Shown piece by piece: positions 1 through 11,237 of a DNA stretch of 64,000 nt. Numbering within the stretch: position 1 is the stretch's first letter; the number at the start of each line of letters is the position of its first letter. Made by a program: the position numbers and the translations under genes. Where the stretch lies: NCBI GenBank assembly GCA_020186115.1, contig WSYJ01000113.1, forward strand, positions 620,001 to 684,000, read 5' to 3'. The notes below the pieces were generated by a model. That model worked only from the letters and a program-made list of their open reading frames with translations. It did no database searches and had not been told where the DNA came from. This stretch comes from Histomonas meleagridis. Taxonomy: Eukaryota; Parabasalia; Tritrichomonadida; Dientamoebidae.

Positions 1-515
1 CCGTTCAAATACATGTTTTTGTTGTATGTAGACATTTTATGCTTATAATGCGTTTTTGAAGAAAAATTAAAGAAATTTTTACACATATTGATCAAGATTG
101 CGACAATGATGAAATTTATGTGTATTAAAATATACTTTATAAAAACTCTTTAATTCAAACATGTTTCAAAAAGTAAAAATTAAATAAATTTATTCATTTC
201 AATATACTAACATCTTTAAAGATATTGTGAGTTACCATAAAATAGCGGATATCCATTCTCTATATGTTTTTGAAAAATGTTTCATTTCTGATACCAAAAG
301 AATTCTAGAATATAATTCTATTTTGCTGAAAAAGTTATTTTTTAACAGCCATTAAAACCATTTTTAATTTCATGGAAAGATGTGAAAGTAAAGTTGAATC
401 TATTATTCATTAATGCAATAAAATTAAATAATATTCAAATGTTAATTCATTAAGTTTTCTCATGTTAAGTAGTTATTCATTAATGAATCCGAATAAAACG
501 TATGCGCTTTCGATA

Positions 516-580
516 CTTTTTATTTTTATTTTTATTTTTATTTTTATTTTTATTTTTATTTATTTATTTTATATATATAT
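516..580. repeat. (TTTTTA)n simple repeat
   Basis: Nine or so tandem copies of TTTTTA that grade into TTTA and TA steps. It lies in non-coding sequence just downstream of a decayed minus-strand gene. No function is implied. Confidence 0.9.
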
Positions 581-601
581 TTTCATTTCTTGATATGTTC
601 A

Positions 602-1430
602 CTCAATCTGAATCATCACTTTCGTCGTAATCGTTTTTCATTTTTTTGCTTTTTTTAAGTATAAGTCGATCTCTTTTATCTAATTCGTGTCCTTTGTCCT
701 CTAAATTCTGTTGTTGTTTCATTATTCGTTGTACAGTTTCACGCGGATCATTTAAATCATGCACATCTTCGTCATATCTACATCTTATTCGATTTCATTA
801 TCATCGAAACTTTGCATTTCATCTGTTTTATTATTCAGACGTCTTAAATTCTTGCTAAATTCTTTACGTGCATTACGCAAAAGTTTCAACAAATTTCGGT
901 AATCGAGAAATTAATGTTTTAGAAAATTGTAATGCACTACGAAATACTTCTGATGTCGGATTAGGATAAGTAGCCTTAAGACATATTAAACAAAATTATC
1001 CGAGAAATTCAAAGTTATAATATTTTTTGCAAATTTGTTTATGATATATTCAATAGCATCAATTGCATCACTTACAAAATTACAAGAATTCGATGCGCCA
1101 CCAACAGATATATGTAATATAGGGTGTTAATGTTTGGACATTCATTGACGCTTCACGTGTTTTTGATCCATGTTCTTTTAATTAATTAAAAGCTGCTCCA
1201 ACGGCTTCTGGTAAAAAACTATTTAACATTTCATCATCATTTTCTATATTTGGTATTTGTAATAATATTAACATTATTAATAATCAATAACTTAATGCTG
1301 ATGTGGCTGAGCTTCTGTTGTAATATTTAACGCATTAGGTAAATCAGTTGTGAACTTTGGATACATGATGCATGATATGCAATTTTTCTTGGATTCTCTT
1401 TGTGAACAGATGGCTTCATTTATTAAGGAA
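602..1430 (-). pseudogene. Decayed unidentified gene
   Basis: The minus strand carries several long stretches of coding character that only join by changing frame. From the upstream side these begin near 1414 with MKPSVHKENPRK, pass through a stretch reading LPEAVGAAFN then an in-frame stop, then SNSCNFVSDAIDAIEYI, and end near 602 with a lysine-rich, aspartate-rich tail (KKSKKMKNDYDESDDSD then stop). I count at least four frameshifts and two stops. I do not recognise the family. The acidic/basic tail and lack of an intact start suggest a dead gene rather than a split one. The plus-strand open frame at 646-858 is its shadow. Confidence 0.5.
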
Positions 1431-1722
1431 AGAATGAATGCATTCATTATATGAACGCCTGGTTAATTCATAGTGACCGGATTGGCTAGTGCTAACTTCT
1501 AAAACAATTTTTCTGGTTGTTTTTAAACAATCACAATTTTTGTATACTTTTGTATGTTTTTAAATTTTTCTCGATGGCTTTTATTACTTTTTGTGAAATT
1601 TACTCCAGTTTTTCAGGCTCAAAAATATTTTTCCCTGTACTCTAATGAGGAACACTAGCGAAACTAACAATGCTCAGGCACTTAAAACCCCAGAAAAACA
1701 CCACTTATCTAAGAAAAACTAG

Positions 1723-1932
1723 ATTACATCTCATATATTACTATCGCTCGAAGAAATTATTTCTAAATTAAACGAAAAAAATTTCAAAGAATCTACCAAA
1801 CTTGTGAAGAAACTTTTTGATAATAATGATACATCTTTATTTAATGTCATTTTTATTCGTTTAATATATTCATCAATTAATATACAAATACATAAAGATT
1901 TTATTTTATATTTTTCCTTTTCTCTTGTGTAA
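1723..1932 (+). pseudogene. 5' fragment of ankyrin-family gene
   Basis: This 69-codon open stretch has no ATG and runs from a TAG at 1720 to a TAA at 1930. Its residues (LEEIISKLNEKNF, then LFDNNDTSLFN, then RLIYSSINIQIHKDF) align with the N-terminus of the three ankyrin loci in this window, which have LEKIIFHIDEENL and LLESTVFNLNEKNF at the same place followed by a conserved F-N-(8)-IYSSF-type segment. It is therefore a fourth, truncated copy of that family, ending 50 bases before the RNA polymerase I gene. It is non-functional as seen. Confidence 0.6.
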
Positions 1933-1954
1933 ATTGCTTTGGTTGAGACCATTC

Positions 1955-1970
1955 GACCGTTAACTCCTTT
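1955..1970 (+). promoter_or_regulatory. M3 + M5 core promoter of RPA1
   Basis: GACCGTTA (1955-1962) fits the published Trichomonas vaginalis M3 consensus [AGT][AG]C[GC]G[TC]T[TAG]. Three bases later comes CCTTT (1966-1970), the M5 initiator, where transcription starts at the second C. That would give an 18-base 5' leader before the ATG at 1985. The match is seen in the sequence; use of the site is inferred from the related species. Confidence 0.65.
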
Positions 1971-1984
1971 GGTCGTGATCAAAA

Positions 1985-4900
1985 ATGGAATTCCAAGAAG
2001 TTCGTTCACCAATTTCTTCAGTAAAATTCACTTCTTATACGAAAGAAGATATAGAATCTTTTAGTGTTCTCCCAATAACTGGAAGTGGTATTTTTGATCA
2101 TTCTGGAAATCCAATTAAAGAAGGTGTTTATGATCCTCGCTTAGGTGCCACAGAAAATAGTCAAAAATGTGAAATATGCGGCCAAAATGCTTGGAATTGT
2201 AATGGTCACTTTGGTCATATTCATTTATCAAGACCAGTTTATCATCCTTTTTACATCAAAAATTTGAGGCAATTAATTTGTGGCATGTGCCCACATTGTA
2301 ACATGCTTCGAATCCCAGAACAAATTGTAATCCAAGTTGAATTGTCTCTTAAACTTGTTGCTCGCGGTTTTGTTATCGAACATGATTTTATGAATTTTGT
2401 TGATGATGGCGAACAACAGCTTAAAGAAAAGATAAGAGTTATGGAAGAAGTAATTCATTCGACTCCAGTTATTCCACCAAACTCTTATACATCTTCAATG
2501 CGTTCAACAATCATCAAAACTTTTCTTTCCAAGATCGCAACCTATAAGAAAATATGTTCAAATTGTCAAAGTGGTTGTTCAGAACTCAAATTCGATTCAT
2601 TTCATTTTCAATTTGTTAACAATAACGATGCATCTTTTGTTCCAATCGAAAACATCAAAGAATTACTTTACAAATTTTATGAAAAAAATCAATCTTTCTA
2701 CAATGAATTCTTTTCTGATATTGGCCCAAGTCAATTTTTCATTGAAACAGTATGTGTCACACCATCAAAGTTCCGTCCAGCAAGTGTTTTAGGCGATAAA
2801 ATCAATGCTCATCCATCATCATCTGCATTAGCAGATATTGTTAAATCTGAAATATCACTTGCAAAATCTATAGCTGATGGTGACAAAGATGGAATTAATA
2901 ATAACCATTCTCGTCTTCAATCAAGTGTTAATGCATTTTTCGATAATACTCTTGTTAAAAGTAATAAGAAACTTCCACATGGCATTCGTCAAATTCTTGA
3001 AAAGAAAGAAGGTCTCTTTCGTAAAAATCTTATGGGTAAACGTGTAAACTTTTCTGCACGTTCAGTTATTACACCAGATCCATATATTTCAACAGATGAA
3101 ATTGGGGTACCCGAAATTTTTGCCAAAACCCTATCGTACCCAGAAAAAGTCACAGAATTCAACAAAGATAAACTGTCAAAACTGATTCTAAACGGTCCCG
3201 ACGTTTATCCAGGAGCAAACTTTATAACAAATGGTGAAGGACGTACTTATAGGTTAGCAAACATGACCGATCAAGAAAGAAACAAATTTGCAAAGATGAT
3301 TTATTCTAATGATGGTTCAATGCCAATTATTGTTGGTCGACATGTTCAAGATGGTGATTTTGTTTTAATTAATCGTCAACCAACTCTTCACCGTGTTTCA
3401 ATTTTAGGTATGAAAGCACGTGTTTTACCAAATCAAAAAACATTACGTATGCATTATAGTAATTGTGCCTCATTTAATGCAGATTTTGATGGTGATGAAA
3501 TCAATTTACATCTTTTACAAAATGAATTAGGAAGATCTGAAGCAAAGAATTTATCATTATCATCAATTCATTATGTAACACCTACAGCAGGAAATCCAAT
3601 TCGAGGTTTAATTCAAGATCATGTAGATTCAGGTGCTTTACTTACAATGAAAGATAAGTTCTTTACATATTCCCAATATTCACAACTTGTATTTTCTGCC
3701 TTTGGTAATGAACCTAATTGTCGTTTAATATTACTTCAACCAGCAGTTATTTATCCAAAACAACTTTGGACAGGTAAACAAGTCATATCGACAATTTTGA
3801 TAAACCTTACAAAAGACAAGGAACCGTTAATGCTCACATCAAAAAGCAAGTTCACTAATCAACTTTTACGTAGTGATCCAGAAGAATGTAATGTTTGTTT
3901 CTTTGATTCTGAATTAATGTATGGTATCATGGATAAAGCACAATATGGTGCATCTACATATGGTTTAGTTCATAGTCTTTTTGAGCTTTATGGAAGTCAA
4001 TTAGCTGGTCGATTTCTTACAATGTTATCATGTTTATTTACATATTATTTACAAACACATGGATTTACATGTGGTATAGATGATATGGTAATTACGCATA
4101 GAGCTGAACATATTCGTAATGAAATGAATCAAAAAATGAAAGAAGCAGCAAAAGAAGCAGGTCAAAGCTTTGTTAAAGAATATGGATCACCAGCAAAATC
4201 ACATTTACCATTTAAGCAACAACTTCTTGAATTAGTTATGAAGCCAGACTTAAAGGAACGTTTTGATAATCATATGAAGAATGCAATTAATCCAATAGCC
4301 ACAGAGATTATTTCCGCCATCTTTCCATTAAAATTATCGAAAAGATTTCCAAAGAATTGTTTAATTACAATGACACAATCCGGAGCTAAAGGATCAGTCG
4401 TTAACTTATCACAAATGGCATGTTTATTAGGACAACAAGAACTTGAAGGTAAACGTGTACCATTTATGTCATCAGGTAAATCATTACCATCATTTAAACC
4501 AATGAAATTAGCGCCTATAGCAGGTGGGTTTATTAGTAGTCGATTCTTAACAGGTTTAAAGCCACAAGAATATTACTTCCATTGTATGGCAGGACGTGAA
4601 GGACTTACAGATACTGCAGTTAAGACAGCTAACACTGGATATTTACAACGATGTATCATTAAACATATGGAAGGAATTCGTGTAGCATATGATGGTACAG
4701 TTCGTAATAGTGATGATAATATTATCCAATTTTTATATGGCGAAGATGGAATTGATCCAATGAATAACAAATATATCGAAAAATTTGAGTTCATGGAAGA
4801 TAATTATAATGCATATTTAAGCAAATTAAATATTAGTGAATTAATGGAAAAAAGCAGAATGTGAAGAAGCGATGAATTTACTTGATTCGAAAGAAGAACG

Positions 4901-6240
4901 TATTAATCCAATCCAATCAATATATCCACCACATATTCATGTCGGTTCTATTAGTGAATCATTTGAGAAATCATTAAATTCATATTGTGAAAATGAAAAT
5001 ATAGAACATAAAATTGATCCCGAAAAACTTAAAGCTATAGCATTATTTAACTACTTTAAGTCACAAATTCAACCAGGTGAAATTGTAGGAATTATAGCTG
5101 CACAAGCTATAGGTGAACCAGCTACACAAATGACATTAAATACTTTTCACTTGGCAGGTTATGGTGGCGCTAATGTTACATTAGGTATTCCACGTTTACG
5201 TGAAATTTTAGTTGTTGCTACACATTCACCAATTACACCGACAATGTCTATACCATTAAAGATTCAAAATGATAAAGAAGAAGCAGAGAAATTTGTTTCT
5301 AAATTTAAACGAGTTTCACTTAAAGAAATTATTAAGTCATATAAAATCATTGAAGACTTTAATGTTAAAAATGAAGTTAAACGTAATCGAATCATTACAA
5401 TCATATTAAAATTTAATGAAGAACAATTTAATAAATGGAATTTATATGAAGATGAAAAGTTGTTAACATTAAAACGTAAATTCTCATCATTACTTAAAAA
5501 GAAAATTAATTCAATACTTAAGTCGACAGGAATTAAAATTAATGAAGTGAATAATGACGACTTAACATTAAATGCAAATTCTAATCAACGTTATGAAGAA
5601 ATGGGTGCCGATTTAAGTAAAAAGAACACACGTAAAAATGAACAAAATTCATATGAAGCAGATGACGATGAAAATGGTGAAACAAATAATAGTAAAAATA
5701 ATAAAAAGAAAAAGTCAAATGATAATGATGATGATGAACCTAAAAATGATGAAGACAAAATGGAATTAGATATTAATTTAGAAGAACTATCAATGTTTGT
5801 ACGATTTAATATCTCAAATGTAAACATTAAAATATTATTGGATTCAATCATCGAAAATGTATTAAATGAAATTAAAAATCCAAGAAATTAAAGGCGTAAC
5901 TAAAGCTAATTTCGGTATAGAAGCTGCAAGAAATGCAATAATTAAAGAAGTACAAAATGTATTTAATGCTTATTCGATATCAATCGATAAAAGACATTTG
6001 CAATTAATCGCTGATTACGTAACAAACACTGGTGAATGGTTGGGAATGAGCAGACATTCAATGAAGTGCTGCCCTTCGCCTTTCCAACAAATGTCTTTCG
6101 AAACAACAACGCAATTCTTATCTTACGCATCGTTACATGGAAGTAAGGACAATATGAAGTCACCTTCCGCGTGTTTGTCAGTGGGTAATGTGGTGAATGC
6201 AGGCTCCGGTTTGTGTGAAATTATGGTACCGTTTGAGTGA
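1985..6240 (+). CDS. RPA1: RNA polymerase I largest subunit (two frameshifts)
   Basis: Catalytic subunit of nucleolar RNA polymerase I, which makes pre-rRNA. Visible landmarks: N-terminal zinc-binding CEICGQNAWNCNGHFGH (residue ~60 on), magnesium-binding NADFDGDEIN with Asp 500/502/504, the bridge-helix region TMTQSGAKGS, the Pol I-type stretch LLGQQELEGKRVPFMSSGK, the trigger loop GEPATQMTLNTFHLAG, an acidic Asp/Asn/Lys insertion in the jaw (about 5650-5770), and the C-terminal FGIEAARNAIIKEV. The frame is broken twice. There is one extra A in the run at 4848-4853 (stop TGA at 4862) and one extra A in the run at 5874-5878 (stop TAA at 5889). Removing one A at each place restores about 1,417 residues. 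Yeast A190 has 1,664; the segment just before FGIEAARN is unusually short. Both breaks lie in A runs, so read errors are likely, but a pseudogene is not excluded. Confidence 0.93.
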
Positions 6241-6559
6241 ATAAATAAAATTATAAATTAATTTCTGAATAATATTTAAATGAGCAGTGAATAAAAATGG
6301 GTAAACAGCTTTTACCACATTATGAAGATTCATCTTTTGACATTCTCCACTTTTTGCGTTGTCTTTGATCACATCAATTAACTTTTTAAATGATTTATTA
6401 TGTTCATGCACTTTTTGGGAGATTAAATTTAATTCAATAAGTGGTAATTGGCAAAATAGTCATAATTCATTTTTTCAATGCTTTATGCCGATTGTAAAAT
6501 ATACGAATCGATCAATAACTAATTCACAAATTTCTATTTTATTCTGTGAAGAATAAACA
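6241..6559. other. Intergenic, nothing recognised
   Basis: 319 bases between the polymerase gene and ankyrin locus 1. The open frames here (for example 6178-6411 on the minus strand) have no recognisable sequence and overlap the polymerase 3' end, so I treat them as chance. No M3 or M5 motif was seen directly before the ATG at 6560. Confidence 0.6.
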
Positions 6560-8902
6560 ATGAAACAAAGTTATGACCTTAATACCAATAAAACTTTAAG
6601 CACAGATATAGAATGTTTTGAGGATCTAAGTAAATTTTATATTACTCTCGAAAAAATTATCTTTCATATAGACGAAGAAAATCTTGAAAATTCAGTTGAA
6701 AAGACAATAGAATTATTTGATTCAAACTTCCCTTATTCATTTAATTTAACCATATGTAATTTCGTCTATATTTCATTTTGCATAACTCATAATACAAATT
6801 ATATATACTTCAAATATTTGAAATCAATTCAAACAAAAGAAGAAGAAGAATTAAACCAAAGTTATCCTAAAATCATGGATATGTTTATTGAATATATGTC
6901 TAGAAAGAAATCACAAGAATCATATTATTTAATTGAAAAAATGATCGAATTAAATTTAATAAATGTTAAAAATACACGTATTTATATTTTTCAAACTAGA
7001 TTAATTGCGCATTATAAAACAGAAGAAGAAAATAAGCATTTGAATTTTGATAATTTATTTGAAGAAACGTTTTTTGAAAATTATGAAGAACTATCAAAGA
7101 ATGATTGGGAGCTTCATAAAAAATATATTAAAGAAGGACATAACCCGAATGAAATTGCGAAAATAATTCGAAATGATGAAATAGAAAAACTTCAAGAAAT
7201 AGCAACACAAACAAATTTTAATTTTAATCAAACAATTGAACCATCGCTTTATGAAAGATGTTCTTTTATTAACGAAGAAGATGTTACATTAATTGATTAT
7301 GCAGCATTTTTTTCTTCTATAAAATGTTTTAAATATTTACTTATGAATGGTTCAAATGTATTAAACACAGGTAAATATGCAGTTGCAGGTGGAAATTTAG
7401 AAATCATTCATTTATGTGAACAAAATCACTCATCATTTGAATATGCATATAAAACAGCAATTCAATTTCATCGATATGATATCTTCCAATATCTTTATGA
7501 AAATAAAATCAGTCAAAATCCTAATTTAGAAAAATTGGGAAAAATATCTGTTTCATTTTATAATTATGAAATATTTTTATATTTACGAAAAGAAGGAATG
7601 AAAAATAATGATTATAATTTTATTGTCAAATCAATAAAATTAGGAAATATTTATTTTGTTATATTATTATTAAAGGGGAAAAGAATTGATGTTAATGCAA
7701 TATATATTTATTTTAAAAATTTAAAATTAGTTTTAAAAATTTTGGATTTATTTTAATAGTTTAAAATTCTTTTTACTAATTTGAAACTTGTTTAAATAAT
7801 TTAATATTTATTTCAATATCTTAATATTTATTTAAATAATTCAATATTTCTTCTATAAGTATGATATTTTAAATAATTTTGTATTTCTTTTGAAAATTTA
7901 TGATTCTTTTTAATTATGTATAATTTCAAATAATTATTTTCATAATTTGGAACAGTACTTCATTTAGCAATTCAAAATAATAATATAGAAATAGTAAGAT
8001 TACTTTTGGGACAAGAAGGAATTAATGTAAATGCAAGATGTATTTATTTTGATAATTTATAATTTATTTTAATGACATGCAATTTGTTTTAAATATTTGA
8101 AATTGGTTTTAATAATTTTTGGTTATTTTTAATAGTTTAGTATTTATTATTATAATTTAATGTTAATTATAATAATTTGAAATATTTTTTAAATTTTTGA
8201 AATTGGTTTTAAGCATTTTATGTTATTTTTATTTAATTATTATTAATTTGTATGTTTTGATGTTCATTTTAATATTTTGAAATATGTTTTAATAATTTTA
8301 TATATGTTTTAATATTTTGCAATATGTTTTAATAATTTGGAACAGCACTTCATATAGCAGTTAGAAATAATAATATAGAAATAGTAAAATTACTTTTAGA
8401 TAAAGAAGGAATTGATATTAATGCTAAAGATAGTATTTATTATAATAATCTCATATTTCAAAATAATATTCGGAAATTATTTAAATTATTTAGTACAGCA
8501 CTTATATTAGCATCTGATTATGATTTTACAGAAATAGCTAAATCTCTTCTTGAACAAGAAGGAATTGATATCAATGCTAAAGATAATATTTATTATAATA
8601 ATCTTGTATTTCAAAATAATGTTCGGAAATTATTTAAATTATTTAGAACAGCACTTATGTTTACATCTAGAAATGGTAATATAGAAATAGTTAAATTACT
8701 TCTTGAACAAGAAGAAATTGATATTAATGCTAAAGACATTTATTTGTTTTATTTAATATTTATTTTATTAAATAAAATTTGGTAATTATTTAAATTATTT
8801 CATACAGCACTCAAGATAGCACAACAAAATCATCGCACAGAAACAGTTAATTTACTCCTTAAACAAAATGGTATTAAAAAAGATATATGCAGCCATTACT
8901 AA
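6560..8902 (+). CDS. Ankyrin locus 1, split by AT-rich spacers
   Basis: An intact 5' part (6560-7756) encodes a roughly 100-residue helical N-terminal region, then the family-typical stretch NDWELHKKYIKEGHNPNEIA and degenerate ankyrin units (SLYERCSFI, TLIDYAAFFSSIKCFKYLL, KYAVAGGNLEIIHLCEQ). It resembles trichomonad DUF3447/ankyrin proteins. The open frame fails after ..RIDVNA. Five more ankyrin modules follow at about 7952, 8342, 8495, 8648 and 8804, each starting T-A/V-L and each in one clean frame. They are separated by 60-320 bases of AT-rich spacer. The last module ends with its own stop (TAA 8900-8902). Joined, the modules give a continuous ankyrin domain. Spacers lack GT at the start. 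Role unknown; family members are presumed protein-binding scaffolds. Confidence 0.75.
7706..8803 (+). repeat. Spacers between ankyrin modules, locus 1
   Basis: Five spacers lie between successive ankyrin modules. Three begin close to ATTTATT after the codons for N-A-K-D/N and end with AAATTATTT before a variable codon plus ACAGCACTT. The first (about 7706-7951) and second are longer and made of drifting AATAATTTG-type units. In-frame stops occur in each. No other coding potential is visible. Confidence 0.7.
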
Positions 8903-9173
8903 TAAGCTTTAAATTACTGAAATGAAATGTATGCTTAATAAAAATTACAATGACCAAAATTAATATTTATTATCTACCATTTTTATTATTTGCTTGTTCA
9001 AAAAACAAACAGCAAAAACGAACTGAAAATTACAATTTAACACCTCAAAAAGTTATTGTTAAACACAAAAAGTACATATAAGTTTATGTATACATATGTA
9101 TAACAACTATTACATAAAAGAATGTACTCCTGCAGAATTTTGCAGTTATTAACGCAAATGAGGGTCCTTACAT

Positions 9174-9389
9174 AGACGTGCCAAATTTAAACATAATAAA
9201 TCGGAATTTTTATCAAAACTTGGAAATAAATTTATAAAATATATTTTACATTTTAATGAATCAATAATAGATATCATAAATTCCATAAATATTCGATTAG
9301 AAAAAAATAATAAATTATGGCAAAGACTTTGGAATAATGTAAATACTAATCAAGATGTGACACCATTAATGGTACTCCATGGTCATTAA
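9174..9389 (+). pseudogene. Unidentified gene fragment
   Basis: A 71-codon stretch without ATG ends at TAA 9387-9389. It has coding character: SEFLSKLGNKFIKYILHF, then SINIRLEKNNKLWQRLWNNV, ending TPLMVLHGH. I do not recognise the family. A second fragment at 9599-9769 may belong to the same dead gene, with a (TA)n tract in between. Confidence 0.35.
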
Positions 9390-9553
9390 ATTAATCATAA
9401 AATGATATTAAATGGAAACGAGACTTTACATTGTGTTTAAATTTATGACATGTCATTTTAAGATGAAGCAAAACCATAAATTTAATAATCAAATTCAAGC
9501 TTCATTCTCACGTGATTCAGAAAGTTCTAATGTAATGCATTACATTTATTTTA

Positions 9554-9556
<3 letters not shown>

Positions 9557-9591
<35 letters not shown>
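9557..9591. repeat. (TA)n microsatellite
   Basis: About 17 uninterrupted TA dinucleotides between two decayed coding fragments. Confidence 0.95.
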
Positions 9592-9595
<4 letters not shown>

Positions 9596-9598
9596 CTT

Positions 9599-9769
9599 CA
9601 AGAAGAATATCAAAAATTTGCACCACCTGAAATATTAGAAGTTTCTACAATTAAAAATGAATTACAAATTAATAATAATTCATTAATCGAAACTAAAAGT
9701 AAACAATTAATGTCTTATGAATGTGAATTAATAAATATTCTCTTTATTAGCTACTTTTATTTTATATAA
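9599..9769 (+). pseudogene. Unidentified gene fragment
   Basis: A 56-codon open stretch without ATG reads QEEYQKFAPPEILEVSTI and later KQLMSYECELINILFI, ending at TAA 9767-9769. The family is not recognised. It lies directly downstream of the (TA)n tract and just before a mariner end. Confidence 0.3.
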
Positions 9770-9779
9770 TACATATATA

Positions 9780-9960
9780 GGGTGTCCCACTTTTACAGAA
9801 AATCTTGATGTATAAAAGAAATTGGTAAAATCACATTATATCAAATAATTCTTCAATAAATTTCAATTAAAGTACTATAACTTTGTTATTTTTATTATTT
9901 GTTTTTAAATTTTGTGCGAAATGACCATTAGGGTTCATTAAATTATGAGTCAAAAGGTAA
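9780..9960 (+). mobile_element. Solitary mariner-like 5' end
   Basis: Begins after a TA (9778-9779) with GGGTGTCCCAC, like the start of the mariner copy at 31632 (GGGTGTTCCAC). The following stretch ends in an ATGAC...TTCATTAAATTATG arrangement that mirrors the bases around the mariner start at 31798-31832. No transposase follows and no right-hand end was found, so it is a truncated remnant. The right boundary is approximate. Confidence 0.5.
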
Positions 9961-10156
9961 TACATATTAAAAATTATTACTTGGGATATATACTAAAAAT
10001 TGAATTACATATATAATAAACTTCATTAAATATTATAACTTTTGGAAAATTAAAGCAAAAGTTGGAAGAAATTGATTTGAAAAGTATTCATAAATATATT
10101 TGAAAAATCATTTGTTTTTGTGTATAAGCTGGTGATAAAATTTCAGATATGATTCT

Positions 10157-10978
10157 TTATTCACGTATGATGCAAGAGCATATGTAATCTCCACCTAAGT
10201 ACGAAGGAGGAATATTATTTTTGGTAGTAAATTTTGGTTCAATATTATTCTCCTTAACAAGTAATGCCAAATTTCCAAGAGCTATTCCAATATCAGCGGA
10301 TGCAAGAAGAAGCTTCTTGTTATAGTAAATGTGCATTTCTTTTCCATCAACACAAAATCTCCATCCTTGTTGATTACGTGCTGAAGGTCCAGATCTTAAC
10401 GCAGTGAACATAGGAAGTAAATCTTTTGATGTTTCTTCTGTGTAAGGCCTTTTAGCATCAACATTATAAAACAATTGTTCAAATGGCTTCCTTTTATCTG
10501 GCTTTACCATGAATTTGAGAACCCTAGCTTGCATGTGGATATTAGGATTCTCGATTCCATAAGGAATACAACATATTGTTTTGCATTCTGGAAAATCAAG
10601 ACTTGATTGCTTTGAATTAAAAGAACCGCCAAGCCATACAGTACCAATCTTGTATCGCGATAGCTCCATAACAGCAATTTGGGCCTTAAAGCTAGCATCA
10701 ATAATTGCTTTGTTCTTAAGCTCCTTATTATTTAAATAATTTTTCGGAATAAGATCTAAAATACTCCCAGAAGCTCCTTTAACAAATCCATAAGAACCAA
10801 TTTTACGATTAGTGTGCCCAATTTTTCCTTCTGTATTGAATGGTGTTTTCCATTCATTTGCCTTTTTAACAATTTCCTGAACAATTTTTTCTTGTTCTGG
10901 TGAAAATTCATTGGTGAAAGTTCTAACTGAGTGGCGCCATTTAAATGCGTCCAAGAGAGGAAGTTTTTGCAATGACAT
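10157..10978 (-). CDS. Nitroreductase-family protein
   Basis: 273-residue predicted flavin-dependent nitroreductase of the TM1586/PF14512 type, a cytosolic enzyme family that reduces nitro groups or quinones with NAD(P)H. Support: the FMN-contacting start KWRHSVRTF (residues 13-21), a duplicated nitroreductase-like half in which ALRSGPSARNQQGWRF (about 193-208) mimics the second FMN-binding loop, and GIALGNLALLVKE near the C-terminus. Start ATG at 10978 is the first in frame, and an M3 motif lies 39 bases upstream. The exact substrate cannot be read from sequence. Enzymes of this family matter for nitroimidazole drug activation in trichomonads, but this protein is not known to be one of them. 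Confidence 0.75.
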   Translation of the reverse strand: MSLQKLPLLDAFKWRHSVRTFTNEFSPEQEKIVQEIVKKANEWKTPFNTEGKIGHTNRKIGSYGFVKGASGSILDLIPKNYLNNKELKNKAIIDASFKAQIAVMELSRYKIGTVWLGGSFNSKQSSLDFPECKTICCIPYGIENPNIHMQARVLKFMVKPDKRKPFEQLFYNVDAKRPYTEETSKDLLPMFTALRSGPSARNQQGWRFCVDGKEMHIYYNKKLLLASADIGIALGNLALLVKENNIEPKFTTKNNIPPSYLGGDYICSCIIRE

Positions 10979-11016
10979 TTAAATTTTTGTAAACACCTCG
11001 ATCACTTCACTATAAT

Positions 11017-11024
11017 TAACCGTA
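11017..11024 (-). promoter_or_regulatory. M3-type core promoter motif
   Basis: On the minus strand TACGGTTA fits the Trichomonas M3 consensus, 39 bases before the ATG of the nitroreductase gene. No CCTTT initiator lies between them. Confidence 0.45.
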
Positions 11025-11237
11025 AACTGAATTCAAAAATCAGCAGCGGTTAAAAATTAACGATAGAAATTTTCCCATCGGCATGTCGATGAAAAATTTA
11101 AACGTTCTTCTGTAAACCATTGGTCCCCTTCTCTTTATAAAGAATCAAATAATTAAATATTCACAATTCCTGCTACAAACAATGTTTTCGAAAATATTTG
11201 AACACCAAACGTTCAAAATAATTTACAAAATTCATAT

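Noticed and set aside
6178-6411. 77-codon minus-strand open frame over the RPA1 3' end
   Set aside because: Overlaps a conserved gene and has no recognisable sequence; shadow frame.
7706-8803. Ordinary spliceosomal introns in the ankyrin loci
   Set aside because: No GT at conserved spacer starts, no trichomonad GTAYGT-type donor or ACTAACACACAG-type acceptor, and the final AG is absent in many units of locus 3.
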